Source of the DNA: an uncultured Mycoplasmatota bacterium
GTDB lineage: Bacteria; Bacillota_I; Bacilli_A; RF39; UBA660
Direction: 5' to 3'
Assembly (NCBI GenBank): GCA_900546715.1
Contig: UREA01000004.1
Coordinates: 1 to 64,000, forward strand
DNA length: 64,000 nt
Shown: positions 15,981-25,492 of the stretch, piece after piece
Layout: each line of letters opens with the position of its first letter
How positions within the stretch are numbered: position 1 is the first letter of the stretch
Notes under the pieces: model-generated
Database searches by the model: none
Told to the model about the DNA's origin: nothing
The model's input: the letters and a program-made list of their open reading frames with translations, nothing else
Program-made: the position numbers and the translations under genes

Positions 15981-16841
15981 TTACTTCTTTTCAATATTTA
16001 TAGAACCTGTTTTTTCCAATTCTACTTCTTCTTTACGATAATTAAGTGCCATACCTATAGTAAATACATAAGCAAGTATGTATATCCAGATCATTAACAT
16101 AACAATATTGGCAAGACTTCCATAAAATGTTGAGTAATATGCGATATTGTTGATATAAAATGAATAACCATAAGTTATAATTATCCAAGAAATACTTGTA
16201 AATATTGCCCCATATCCGACATTTTTACTCTTTATTCTTTTATTTGGAGCAATAGTATAAAGTATTTTTATAAAGAAATACATTATTAACCAAGTAACAG
16301 GACCTTGCAATAATCTTATGATAGTTGTTACTTTATCAGTAATTGAACTATTTAAATCAACATACTCGAATAATTCAATAATTTTATCCCCAAAAACTGG
16401 AACTATTAGCATAAATATGAAAAGTAATACTAAAAATATTGTCATAATAATTGATTTTAATCTTCTTTTAAAGAAACCAGTTTGTTTTTCACCATAAATA
16501 GCATTAGATGTAATAATAATAGATGCTGGTCCATTAGATGCCGTATAGTAACCTACAACTAAAGTTATTACTAAACCTAAACCTGAAGCACTTGATTCTG
16601 GAATATTTAAAAGCATTGATGCAATATCTTTGGAAAAAGCATTAGCTAAAAAATCATATATTACATCGGTTGATAAATTAAGCAAGCTTGCTCCATAACT
16701 AATAAGTGTTATAGTAGGAACAATAGCAAGCACAAAGAAAAAAGCCAGTTGTCCAGGAAGTATTGCCATCTCCGGCCTTTTTAAAACTTTTATAAAATTA
16801 TCAAAAAATTCTTTAACCTCACTTTTTAACTTCTTTTTCAT
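15981..16841 (-). CDS. YihY/virulence factor BrkB family membrane protein
   Basis: The 286-residue product has about six membrane helices and the family start with PGQLAFFFVLAIVPTITLI, the SNAIYGEKQTGFFKRRLKS cytoplasmic loop, and the end region YGSLANIVMLMIWIYILAYVFTIGMALN. The family is widespread; its biochemical role is not settled, although some members were once called ribonuclease BN in error. It overlaps the sensor gene by 23 bases and is the last gene of a three-gene operon started by the promoter at 19354-19382. Confidence 0.93.
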   Translation of the reverse strand: MKKKLKSEVKEFFDNFIKVLKRPEMAILPGQLAFFFVLAIVPTITLISYGASLLNLSTDVIYDFLANAFSKDIASMLLNIPESSASGLGLVITLVVGYYTASNGPASIIITSNAIYGEKQTGFFKRRLKSIIMTIFLVLLFIFMLIVPVFGDKIIELFEYVDLNSSITDKVTTIIRLLQGPVTWLIMYFFIKILYTIAPNKRIKSKNVGYGAIFTSISWIIITYGYSFYINNIAYYSTFYGSLANIVMLMIWIYILAYVFTIGMALNYRKEEVELEKTGSINIEKK

Positions 16842-18837
16842 TTTTTATGGCACCCTTTTGTTTCTTCATATCTTCAACCGCTTCATTCATGGCATCTTCA
16901 ATAGTTTTTATATCATCTTCAATTATACTATATCCAAATTCTGCTCCAAAGTCATATGGTAATTTCTTTATTTCTTTATTTAATTTATGAATATAATTAG
17001 TTATTTGTTTTTGATTGTAACCTACTAAATAAATAACAAATTCATTACCATCAGTACGCATTATTTCACTATTATCAAGTTGAGTTTTAATTAAAACATT
17101 AGCACATGCTTTAATTTGTTTATCCCCTTCATTATAGCCATTTAAATCATTAATTTCTTGAATTTTATTTAAATCTACTACTATTATAGTTTGTGGATAA
17201 ATTGTATTATTATTCCATGTTGCAATATTTTCGTTTAAATAATTTCTATTTTTTAAAGATGTTAATTGATCAATAAATTTCATTTTATCATCTTTTTTAA
17301 TCTTTCTCGCAATCGAAATCTTTTTACTTTTACGAATAATTATTAGAACAATTATTATAGCTATAATAACTGCATATAAAATGTATTCAGCTACTTTTGT
17401 AACAATTCCGCCACTTTGAACAGTTTCACTATGGTTATTAAGTCCTTCTAAAATCATTTCATCTTGATCTAAGAAACTTACATATTTATCAAGTAAATTA
17501 TATAAAGCACTATCAGTTCTTACTTTAAAATTATATTCATCCCCAATATAATCACTATATCTTGCTGAATAGTTATCTAACTCATCTAAACTATAATAAT
17601 CAAAAGTATTTTTATCTATTACTAAAATTACATCTCTTTTATTTAATTTAAATAAATCTTTTGTTGTACTAAATGTTTCAACATTTATACCATTAATATT
17701 GCTAATATAATCATATATTTTAGAGTTTTCTTGTACATATACAGTTTCTCCAATTAAAGAATTAATTGATTTTATAACCATATTATTATCTTTTCGTAAA
17801 GCAACACTATATTCGATATTTATTCCATTTGTAGCATTAAAATTATCGGAATAATTATAATAGTTAAAATATAAATCGACATCACCATTTTCTACAGCAT
17901 TCATAAATCTATCATAATTACGGTATTTTTCAAAATTAAATTCTACTCCCGCAAAATCACTGAATTTACTTAAAACAACCGCAGCAATTCCGCCGTATTT
18001 TCCCCCCATAATAACTTCATAAGGAGATGCATTAACAAAACCATAATTATATTCAATACTTTGCATTGAATCTATTTCCGTTGCTGATATATTTAAAGAA
18101 GTTGTAAAAGTATTAAATAAAGCTTCGTTATATAATGTATCAATTTCTTCCCAATTATTATAAAACTTTCTTAAAATGCTACTTAAAGTATCATCTGTAG
18201 TTTGCATTGTATAATATATTTTAATATCACTAAAATGGTATAAGATATTATAATTATTACTTAAAATAGTATCTAAATAATAAGTTAAAGGTACTATAGC
18301 ATAAGTTACATCAGTTCCTATGGCATTAAATAATTCTTCACTAGATTCATATTGGGTAAATGTAACATTTGTAGAATTTATATAAGTTGATACATAACTT
18401 AAATCACTTGTTAAAATACCTATTGTTCTACCTATTAAATCATCAGTATCACTAATTATTTCATTATTAGTACCAATTAACGCGTAGTGATCTGTAAAAA
18501 ATACTACATCATTATTTCCTACACTAGTTTTAGCACCTAATGTTATACCTGATGGATTAGTTCCATTTCTAAATGTTATAGGATTAATATTTAAGCCATA
18601 TTCTTCTTCAAAATCCTCTATAAAGCCATAAAACACTCCACTACCATTTTTACCAAAAACATTAGCATCATCCAAAACATTAATATTTGGTACGGTATTA
18701 ATATTTTCATTTATCCAATTGCGTTCGGCAACAGTTAATTTATTTTCATCATTTAAAAGAAAATATAAAAGGATTGCAATACCTATAACAACTAGTGCAC
18801 TTACAACTATAACAATTATATTTCGTCTTTTTTTCAT
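16819..18837 (-). CDS. Membrane sensor: two solute-binding-like domains plus degenerate GGDEF domain
   Basis: The product of about 672 residues has an N-terminal membrane helix (8-30), two outside regions resembling solute-binding protein domains (about 35-235 and 245-470; YNYGFVNASPYEVIMGGKYGG), a second helix near 480-500 and a GGDEF-like domain (about 520-665) with DQLTSLKNRNYL. The catalytic signature reads RTDGNEF in place of RxGGDEF, so the metal-binding aspartate is asparagine and cyclase activity is doubtful. It may instead bind a nucleotide or signal. The start is ATG 18837, which shares a base with the previous stop (TGATG). It overlaps yihY by 23 bases. Confidence 0.85.
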   Translation of the reverse strand: MKKRRNIIVIVVSALVVIGIAILLYFLLNDENKLTVAERNWINENINTVPNINVLDDANVFGKNGSGVFYGFIEDFEEEYGLNINPITFRNGTNPSGITLGAKTSVGNNDVVFFTDHYALIGTNNEIISDTDDLIGRTIGILTSDLSYVSTYINSTNVTFTQYESSEELFNAIGTDVTYAIVPLTYYLDTILSNNYNILYHFSDIKIYYTMQTTDDTLSSILRKFYNNWEEIDTLYNEALFNTFTTSLNISATEIDSMQSIEYNYGFVNASPYEVIMGGKYGGIAAVVLSKFSDFAGVEFNFEKYRNYDRFMNAVENGDVDLYFNYYNYSDNFNATNGINIEYSVALRKDNNMVIKSINSLIGETVYVQENSKIYDYISNINGINVETFSTTKDLFKLNKRDVILVIDKNTFDYYSLDELDNYSARYSDYIGDEYNFKVRTDSALYNLLDKYVSFLDQDEMILEGLNNHSETVQSGGIVTKVAEYILYAVIIAIIIVLIIIRKSKKISIARKIKKDDKMKFIDQLTSLKNRNYLNENIATWNNNTIYPQTIIVVDLNKIQEINDLNGYNEGDKQIKACANVLIKTQLDNSEIMRTDGNEFVIYLVGYNQKQITNYIHKLNKEIKKLPYDFGAEFGYSIIEDDIKTIEDAMNEAVEDMKKQKGAIKNEKEVKK

Positions 18838-19328
18838 CACTCTTCTTCACTTTCTACTGGTGTGTTATTATTCCAAACAACACCTGAACCAGCAACATTT
18901 CTAGCCCCCATTATGGTAAATCCTTCACTATTTTCTGTTGCTGCACATTCTAGTGTAAAGTTAATATCATAATAAGATAAAATATCTTCACTAAATAAAT
19001 CTATTGATGCGGCAGCCTTACTTTCCGCATCTACTAAAGGTGTATCACCAGCAAAAGTAATAGCTACATAAATAACTCTACCTTGGGTATGAATTGTTAC
19101 ATCTTCTACAGTTTCATCTTCAGCAAAACTAGCTACATATTCATCCATAAATTCTTCAGTCACCGGATAATTTTCGATTCCCTCTAATCTATCGCCATAA
19201 ACTGATTCACTACCTCCGAAGAAAAAGGATACAGCAACCACAATTATAGCAATTAGACATATTACTAGAATTATTCCTAGTACTATTAACACCTTATTCT
19301 TCCCCCATAATTCTTTTAGTTTATTCAA
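18837..19328 (-). CDS. Membrane-anchored extracellular protein of unknown function
   Basis: I do not recognise the family. The product of about 163 residues has one strong membrane helix (VLIVLGIILVICLIAIIVVA near 13-32) followed by an acidic outside domain that looks folded (VTEEFMDEYVASFAEDETVE, then VIYVAITFAG) and an acid tail. The start is uncertain: TTG 19328 has AGAGG seven bases before it, while GTG 19337 lies inside that ribosome site. It is the first gene of the operon with the sensor and YihY proteins, so it may act with the sensor's outside domains. Confidence 0.7.
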   Translation of the reverse strand: MNKLKELWGKNKVLIVLGIILVICLIAIIVVAVSFFFGGSESVYGDRLEGIENYPVTEEFMDEYVASFAEDETVEDVTIHTQGRVIYVAITFAGDTPLVDAESKAAASIDLFSEDILSYYDINFTLECAATENSEGFTIMGARNVAGSGVVWNNNTPVESEEE

Positions 19329-19353
19329 ATTATTCACCTCTTTAAGTAATATA

Positions 19354-19382
19354 ATTATACTACATATTTAGAAATATCACAA
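19354..19382 (-). promoter_or_regulatory. Promoter of the anchored protein-sensor-YihY operon
   Basis: On the minus strand TTGTGA (19377-19382) and TATAAT (19354-19359) are 17 bases apart. The -35 overlaps the ligA stop codon. Confidence 0.6.
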
Positions 19383-21380
19383 ATTATTTAAAACATCATG
19401 TAATTTTTCTTCATTCCATATTGGAATATTTAAAGCTATTGCATCATTATATTTGCTACCAGGATTTTCTCCAACAATTACTACATTTGTATTTTTACTA
19501 ACTGATTCACTTACTTTTCCGCCGTAAGACTCGATTATATCTTTTATTTCTTTTCTACCCATATCACTAATTGTTCCTGTAATAACAAATCTCTTACCAG
19601 TTATTTCATCACTTACTCCCTTTATTTGTCCTAAATAATCCATATTAATACCAATTTCTTTTAATTTTTCAATTAAATCTTTATGAGCACTAAAATAATC
19701 AACTATACTTTTAGCAGTAACGCTACCAATATCTCTAATACTTTCTAAATCCTCTATTGTAGCATTCATAAGTGCGTCCATATTATGATATGTGCTAGCG
19801 AGTAACTTCGCCGTTTTAGTACCAATTTCTTTAATCCCTAAACCAAATAACAATCTCTCTAAACTATTATTTTTAGATTTTTCAATATTATCAAGTATTT
19901 TATTAACACTTTTTTCCCCATAACCATCAAATTCCATAATCGCTTGTTTTTTAGAATCTAAATCATATAAATCTGGAATATTTCTAATAAAACCTAAATT
20001 ATATAATTCTTCAACAATTTCATCCCCAAGTCCTTCGATATTCATGGCATCTCTTGATACATAATGAATTATACTTTCAATATTTCTTTTAGGGCATTCG
20101 GGATTCATACAATAATAATCAACTTGATCAGGAAATTTATGAAGAGGACTATGACACATTGGACATTCATGAATCATTTTAAAATCTTTTTCTTCTCCAG
20201 TTCGCCGTTCAAATTTTGCCTCAACTACTTCTGGTATAACATCTCCAGCTTTACGAATTGACACGATATCGCCGATTTTTAAATTTTTAGCTAAAACATA
20301 TTCTTCATTATGTAGGGTTGCTCGCCTGATAGTTGAACCCATAACAATTACTGGTTCAAGTACCGCATTTGGTGTAATTCTACCCGTTCTCCCCACAGTA
20401 AATATTATGTCTTTTAATTTAGTTAAGACCTCTTCAGCTGGAAATTTATATGCTGTTGCCCATTTTGGGTATTTAGCAGTATATCCCAATTCTTCTTGCA
20501 TTTTAATATCATTAACTTTAATAACTACTCCATCGATTTCATATGGTAATTTATTTCTTTTTTCGGTAATGTCTTCAATAAATTTTAAAATACCATCAAT
20601 ATCACTTACTAATCTGTTCGCTGGATTTACTTTAAAACCTAAACTTTTCATAAATTCTAGCGATTCCATATGTGTCTTAATATTAAATTTATCTGGATCT
20701 GGTAAGTAATAAATAAAGTTATCCAGTTCTCTTTTAGCAGTCACCTTCGAATCTAATTGTCTAATTGAACCCGCAGCAGCATTGCGAACATTTTGAAGAA
20801 GTGGTAATCCATCTTTAGCTCTTTGTTCGTTTAGTTTTTCTAAAGTCTTTTTGTTCATGAATATTTCCCCGCGAACTTCAATATCTATTGGCTCTTTTAA
20901 AGTTAGGGGTATAACCTTTATTGTTTTAACATTGTGCGTTATATCTTCACCAGTTACACCATCACCTCTAGTTACTCCACGGACTAACTTTCCTTTTTCA
21001 TAAATTAAAGCAACACTCAAGCCATCAATTTTATATTCACAAACATATTCCGGTTTAACCCCTTCTTTTTTTATTTTACTATCAAAGTCTCTAATTTCAT
21101 CTTCATTAAACACATTAGCAAGACTAAGCATTGGTCGCGCGTGTACTATTTTATTAAATTTATCAATGACTTCTCCTCCAACTCTTTTGGTTGGTGAATC
21201 ATCATAACTAAATTCCGGATAAGCTTCTTCTAAATTGACAAGTTCCCGGTAATATTTATCATATTCTTGGTCAGTTATCGTCGGATTATCTAAAACATAA
21301 TAATTATAATTTGCTTCATTTAAAATTTTTGTTAATTCAAGAACGCGTGCTTTTACTTCTTCTTGTGTCCCATAATTCAT
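19377..21380 (-). CDS. ligA: NAD-dependent DNA ligase LigA
   Basis: LigA seals nicks in replication and repair using NAD. The 667-residue product has the full set of domains: Ia NAD-binding block (YNYYVLDNPTITDQEYDKYY near 25-44), adenylation motif EYKIDG with the catalytic lysine near 117, an OB fold, a zinc finger (CPMC near 404, CMNPECP near 423), helix-hairpin-helix repeats and a C-terminal BRCT domain (GKRFVITGTISDMGRKEIKD). AAGGGG lies nine bases before the ATG at 21380. The start lies 44 bases inside the upstream nucleotidyltransferase gene, so it is coupled to the pcrA operon. Confidence 0.98.
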   Translation of the reverse strand: MNYGTQEEVKARVLELTKILNEANYNYYVLDNPTITDQEYDKYYRELVNLEEAYPEFSYDDSPTKRVGGEVIDKFNKIVHARPMLSLANVFNEDEIRDFDSKIKKEGVKPEYVCEYKIDGLSVALIYEKGKLVRGVTRGDGVTGEDITHNVKTIKVIPLTLKEPIDIEVRGEIFMNKKTLEKLNEQRAKDGLPLLQNVRNAAAGSIRQLDSKVTAKRELDNFIYYLPDPDKFNIKTHMESLEFMKSLGFKVNPANRLVSDIDGILKFIEDITEKRNKLPYEIDGVVIKVNDIKMQEELGYTAKYPKWATAYKFPAEEVLTKLKDIIFTVGRTGRITPNAVLEPVIVMGSTIRRATLHNEEYVLAKNLKIGDIVSIRKAGDVIPEVVEAKFERRTGEEKDFKMIHECPMCHSPLHKFPDQVDYYCMNPECPKRNIESIIHYVSRDAMNIEGLGDEIVEELYNLGFIRNIPDLYDLDSKKQAIMEFDGYGEKSVNKILDNIEKSKNNSLERLLFGLGIKEIGTKTAKLLASTYHNMDALMNATIEDLESIRDIGSVTAKSIVDYFSAHKDLIEKLKEIGINMDYLGQIKGVSDEITGKRFVITGTISDMGRKEIKDIIESYGGKVSESVSKNTNVVIVGENPGSKYNDAIALNIPIWNEEKLHDVLNNL

Positions 21381-22266
21381 TTGGATATTCCCCTTTCTTG
21401 ATTAAATCTTCGATATTTTTCTTTAAATCTGGTAAATCTTCTTTATAAGTTACTCCCATCCATTTAGACTCACTAGTTGTTGCTAACATCTTAAATTTAT
21501 TTTCTTTAATTCCTCTTCTTAAGATTTCTGGAAGTAAAAACTCATCTTTTAAACCAATATTTCCATGAATAAATTTAGCAAATTCACTTTCTAAAAATTC
21601 TAAAAAACTCGGTCTTAAGCCAAAGAAATTAACTGTTACTGGATGATTTTCATCAAGCTCAAATGTTTTATCTTCAAATATTGCATTAGCAATTAATTTG
21701 CCATTATCTCTTTCTATTTCACATTCGATATTATTAGTAACGAAAGTTTTATCATCTGTAAAAACTACTCCCCTTTTTACCGCACCATTTTTTGTTTCTG
21801 TTACATAAAATGGGTAATTAACTGTTAGATATTCTGAGTCTTCATGATTATTTTTAAAAAACTCTGCAGCTTTTTGATAAGAATTTAAACCATAAAAATC
21901 ATCAGAATTAATTAGTACAAAATTACCATAAATTAAATCTTTGGCACAAAGTAGCGCATGCCCTGTCCCAAGCATTTTTACTCGTCCTTCAGGTAATGAT
22001 ACATCACTAGGAATCATATCAAGTTCTTGAAAAGCAAATTCTACCTTGATTTGATCTTCAAACTTACTAGTAATATGTTCCTTAAAATAATCTAAATGCT
22101 CCCTTCTTATAATAAATATTACTTTGGAAAAACCTGCTCTAATTGCATCATATACCGAATAATCTGCAATAATTTCTCCACTTGGTCCAACTGGTTCAAT
22201 TTGTTTTAAACCACCAAAACGCGACCCCATACCTGCTGCCATAATTACTAAAGTTAAATTATCCAT
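21337..22266 (-). CDS. Nucleotidyltransferase family protein (sugar-1-phosphate type)
   Basis: The 309-residue product begins with the nucleotidyltransferase motif LVIMAAGMGSRFGGLKQIE, which holds the NTP in enzymes such as GlmU and RfbA, and has a metal-site-like NSDDFYG near 121. Such enzymes join a nucleotide to a sugar phosphate, but the substrate here is not clear. The ATG at 22266 follows the pcrA stop without a gap, and the last pcrA codons (AGGAGGATT) supply the ribosome site. It sits between pcrA and ligA, which says little about function. Confidence 0.82.
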   Translation of the reverse strand: MDNLTLVIMAAGMGSRFGGLKQIEPVGPSGEIIADYSVYDAIRAGFSKVIFIIRREHLDYFKEHITSKFEDQIKVEFAFQELDMIPSDVSLPEGRVKMLGTGHALLCAKDLIYGNFVLINSDDFYGLNSYQKAAEFFKNNHEDSEYLTVNYPFYVTETKNGAVKRGVVFTDDKTFVTNNIECEIERDNGKLIANAIFEDKTFELDENHPVTVNFFGLRPSFLEFLESEFAKFIHGNIGLKDEFLLPEILRRGIKENKFKMLATTSESKWMGVTYKEDLPDLKKNIEDLIKKGEYPNELWDTRRSKSTRS

Positions 22267-24357
22267 CTAAATCCTCCTTAATCCTTGATAATTACTTAAC
22301 ATTTTTTTAATTCCAAACCTTTTATCAAAAGCAATTGTCACAAATCTCTCATCAGCATCAATTACAACACCTTTACCATATGTATCATGCATTACTATAT
22401 CACCATGATTATATACTGTATTTTCTGTCTTGTAATATCTTTCCTTATTAAATTCTTTTACTCCACTTATATTATTTACTTTTTCATCTTTTTCAATTAA
22501 ATCTCGATCAATTTCATTAATAAATCTACTTGGTGGATTAAAACTAACATTTCCATAAAGCATCCTTCTTTTAGCATTAGTTATGTATAATCTCTCTTTT
22601 GCTCTAGTTATTGCTACATAACATAGTCTTCGCTCTTCATCCATTTCTTCTTTACTATTACTTGAATTAGCATGTGGCATTATTCCTTCTTCCATACCCG
22701 CTAGAAATACTACTTTAAATTCTAATCCCTTAGCAGAATGCATAGTCATTAAAGTTATAGCATTACCATCTTCTATATGTTCTTTAGCATCCGCAACTAA
22801 ACTTATATCTTCCAAGAAATCTTCCAAATTAACTGAACCTGTTTCTTTTTGATAACTCTCGGTAATACTTCTAAATTCTTTTAGGTTTTCTAAGCGGAGT
22901 TCCGCTTCTAAAGTTTTATCTTTTTCCAGTTCCGCTTGCATACCTGATAACTCTAAAACTTTGTCAATAAGTTCTGTTAAATCTACATTTTTAGCAATTT
23001 CTTGTAAATTTAAAATTAAATTTTTAAACTCTAATTCTTTTGGCTTTTCTAATGCTTCAAACATACTAGTATTATTTGCTATGGCCCTTTGTTCTAATTC
23101 TTCAATTGATTTATTTCCAATCCCTCTTTTAGGGACATTTATAACTCTAGAAAGAGATACATCATCATGTGTATTTGATATTAATCTTAAATAACTAATT
23201 AAATCTTTAACTTCCCTTCTTTTATAGAAATAATAACTACCCACAACTTTATAAGGATAATTCTTACTTAAAATACCTTCTTCTAGTATTCTTGATTGGG
23301 CATTAGTCCGGTAAAGTATAGCAATATCTTTATAATCATATCCATCATCAAGTAACTTCTTTATCTCATCAAGTATTGTTTTAATTTCATCTGCTTCATC
23401 ATTACATCTCGTATATTTTATTTTAACACCTAAGCCAAAATCACTATGAAGCTCAACTCCCTTACCTTCATTATTATTCTTAATAACTGAATTTGCGGCC
23501 TTTAAAATATTATTAGTGCTTCGATAATTTTGATATAAAGTAATTACTTCAACCTCTGGATAATCACTTTCAAAATTCATAATATTTTTATAATTTGACC
23601 ACCGAAATCCATAAATTGATTGACAAGGATCACCCACAACAAAAATATTACGATACTTCTCTGCCAGTTTTTTAACTAACTTATATTGCACTTCATTAGT
23701 ATCTTGATATTCATCAATTAAAATATAACGATACTTCTCTTGATAATAATCAAGTATTTCTTCATGAGTATAAAATAGCTCTACTGGGTTCTTTAACAAA
23801 TCATCAAAATCAACAGCATTATTTCTTCTTAAAACTTTTTGATATTCAAAATATATTTTTAGTGCCACTTTTTCTGGTGGAGATGCTAAATATTTTTCTG
23901 CTTCACTATCACTAAGCATTTCATTTTTAATAAAACTTATTTTATTTTTTATAAAACCAGGACTATATTCTTTAGGATCATATCCTAAATCTTTAAGTAG
24001 TTTTTTTATTATACTAGTAGCATCATCACTATCAATAATTGTAAAGTTATGAGTTAGTCCCAAAGCTTCATAATTTTCCTTAATTATTCTTAAACCAAAT
24101 GAATGAAATGTTCCAACAAAAGCTCTGTTTTCTCCCACAACATTGTTGATTCTTTCCCGCATTTCCTTCGCGGCTTTATTAGTAAAAGTTATCGCTAAAA
24201 TATTTCTTGAATCAATTCCACTGGCAATCAAATTAGCAATACGCATAGTAAGTACTTTTGTCTTACCAGAACCCGCTCCCGCTAACACTAGACAAGGACC
24301 ATCAATGTGTTCTACTGCCTTAACTTGTTCTTTATTTAGTCCATCTAATATATTCAT
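22267..24357 (-). CDS. pcrA: UvrD/PcrA-type ATP-dependent DNA helicase
   Basis: PcrA is the essential 3'-5' superfamily 1 helicase of Firmicutes for repair and removal of RecA and RNA polymerase. The 696-residue product has motif I GAGSGKTKVL near 27-36, motif Ia AITFTNKAAKEMR, motif II LIDEYQDTNEVQ, motif III VVGDPCQSIYGFRWS, motif V MTMHSAKGLEF and motif VI YVAITRAKERLYI. The C-terminal part (VYNHGDIVMHDTYGKGVV) is the short Tudor-like tail typical of PcrA. GGAGG precedes the ATG by four bases. It is followed without a gap by the nucleotidyltransferase gene and then ligA, a common Firmicutes arrangement. Confidence 0.96.
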   Translation of the reverse strand: MNILDGLNKEQVKAVEHIDGPCLVLAGAGSGKTKVLTMRIANLIASGIDSRNILAITFTNKAAKEMRERINNVVGENRAFVGTFHSFGLRIIKENYEALGLTHNFTIIDSDDATSIIKKLLKDLGYDPKEYSPGFIKNKISFIKNEMLSDSEAEKYLASPPEKVALKIYFEYQKVLRRNNAVDFDDLLKNPVELFYTHEEILDYYQEKYRYILIDEYQDTNEVQYKLVKKLAEKYRNIFVVGDPCQSIYGFRWSNYKNIMNFESDYPEVEVITLYQNYRSTNNILKAANSVIKNNNEGKGVELHSDFGLGVKIKYTRCNDEADEIKTILDEIKKLLDDGYDYKDIAILYRTNAQSRILEEGILSKNYPYKVVGSYYFYKRREVKDLISYLRLISNTHDDVSLSRVINVPKRGIGNKSIEELEQRAIANNTSMFEALEKPKELEFKNLILNLQEIAKNVDLTELIDKVLELSGMQAELEKDKTLEAELRLENLKEFRSITESYQKETGSVNLEDFLEDISLVADAKEHIEDGNAITLMTMHSAKGLEFKVVFLAGMEEGIMPHANSSNSKEEMDEERRLCYVAITRAKERLYITNAKRRMLYGNVSFNPPSRFINEIDRDLIEKDEKVNNISGVKEFNKERYYKTENTVYNHGDIVMHDTYGKGVVIDADERFVTIAFDKRFGIKKMLSNYQGLRRI

Positions 24358-24382
24358 ATATCCTCCATAACTACTACATATA

Positions 24383-24388
24383 ATTATA
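24383..24388 (-). promoter_or_regulatory. Extended -10 of the pcrA operon
   Basis: The minus strand reads TTTTGATATAAT, an extended -10 (TG-A-TATAAT), 25 bases before the ATG. The -35 is only a T-run. Confidence 0.45.
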
Positions 24389-24404
24389 TCAAAAATAAGT
24401 GCAT

Positions 24405-24440
24405 TAAAAAAGAGAAAGTTCCAATATACAATTGAAACTT
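24405..24440 (-). terminator. Terminator of the lemA-DUF2207 operon
   Basis: On the minus strand AAGTTTCAAT pairs with ATTGGAACTT (one G:U) around TGTAT, followed by TCTCTTTTTT. Confidence 0.75.
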
Positions 24441-25492
24441 CACTTAATATCTTTAGGAAATACTTTCATTGCTGCACTTACTATTTCTAAAATTAATTTA
24501 TCTAATTTTTGCATATCAAACTCTGATACTTCATACCACTTTGGTTTATTCATTTTCTTATTTAAATAACGATTTTGTAATTTGAAAATATAAATATATG
24601 GTAATACTTCATAAAAATAATTAGAATCATTAATATTTGTCTTTTCCAAATGCATTTTAAAACCTAATATTTTTGCTAGTAATTTATTTCCTAAATCGGT
24701 TCTTTTAACAAATCGATCACTTATAAAAATCATAATAAAAATACACACTAAACCTATTAAGTAAAATAACAAGTAATTGCCATTTAACATAGGAATAAAC
24801 ATATAAATCGGAAAAGCTCCCATGATTAAAGCAAAAACACAACCAAATATTATAGCACTTAACCTCCGAGCCTTAATGCTACCAGTATTTACATCTATAG
24901 GTTGTCGAGAAGTTATAGTATAAAACAAAACTGTAAAACCAATACTTGGAAATAATAAACAAATAATCAATGAAGAAATATCACCATAATTCGAAATAGG
25001 AATATAAGTAATTATAAAATATGTAGCAATAATCATTAAAACAATTAACCAAAATACCCAAGATGGAGTTTTACAAAATATTTTTTCATCAAATTCTTTA
25101 TATTTCATTTTACTTGACATTCTAGATAAAATAACTAGAGTATTATGATAACTAATAACATCTAAATTAGCAAATAAGTTATCCATAAATGCTTTTTCAT
25201 TATAATCATCACCATTATAATCCTTTAGCTTTACTACCTCTAATTCGCTTACACTATTAAATAATGTAGTTGTTTGTTTTTCAACAATTTTTATATATCC
25301 TTTGCTACAAAGCTCAATTAGCATTAATCCCAAGGCATCACCACATAGCTTTTTTCTGAACACATACATTGCATCCGATATATTAATATTTGGTGGATAC
25401 ATTTCTTCTTTTATATCTGTTTTTTTATTTTTGCCATAAATAATCCATAAAATTAGTGTTATAATCAAAGATATTAGAGGAACAATAATCAT
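24440..25492 (-). CDS. DUF2207-related membrane protein lacking the outside domain
   Basis: The product of about 350 residues matches only the C-terminal half of the two DUF2207 proteins before it: one starting helix, a cytoplasmic block with YPPNINISDAMYVFRKKL, KLKDYNGDDYNEKAFMDNLFAN, two further helices, and NKLLAKILGFKMHLEKT. It lacks the extracellular N-terminal domain and the glycine tail. I start at the ATG at 25492 (TAATG with the previous stop), since GGAGG then lies nine bases before it, not at the ATG at 25498. It is a truncated paralogue, perhaps a regulatory subunit. Function unknown. Confidence 0.8.
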   Translation of the reverse strand: MIIVPLISLIITLILWIIYGKNKKTDIKEEMYPPNINISDAMYVFRKKLCGDALGLMLIELCSKGYIKIVEKQTTTLFNSVSELEVVKLKDYNGDDYNEKAFMDNLFANLDVISYHNTLVILSRMSSKMKYKEFDEKIFCKTPSWVFWLIVLMIIATYFIITYIPISNYGDISSLIICLLFPSIGFTVLFYTITSRQPIDVNTGSIKARRLSAIIFGCVFALIMGAFPIYMFIPMLNGNYLLFYLIGLVCIFIMIFISDRFVKRTDLGNKLLAKILGFKMHLEKTNINDSNYFYEVLPYIYIFKLQNRYLNKKMNKPKWYEVSEFDMQKLDKLILEIVSAAMKVFPKDIK

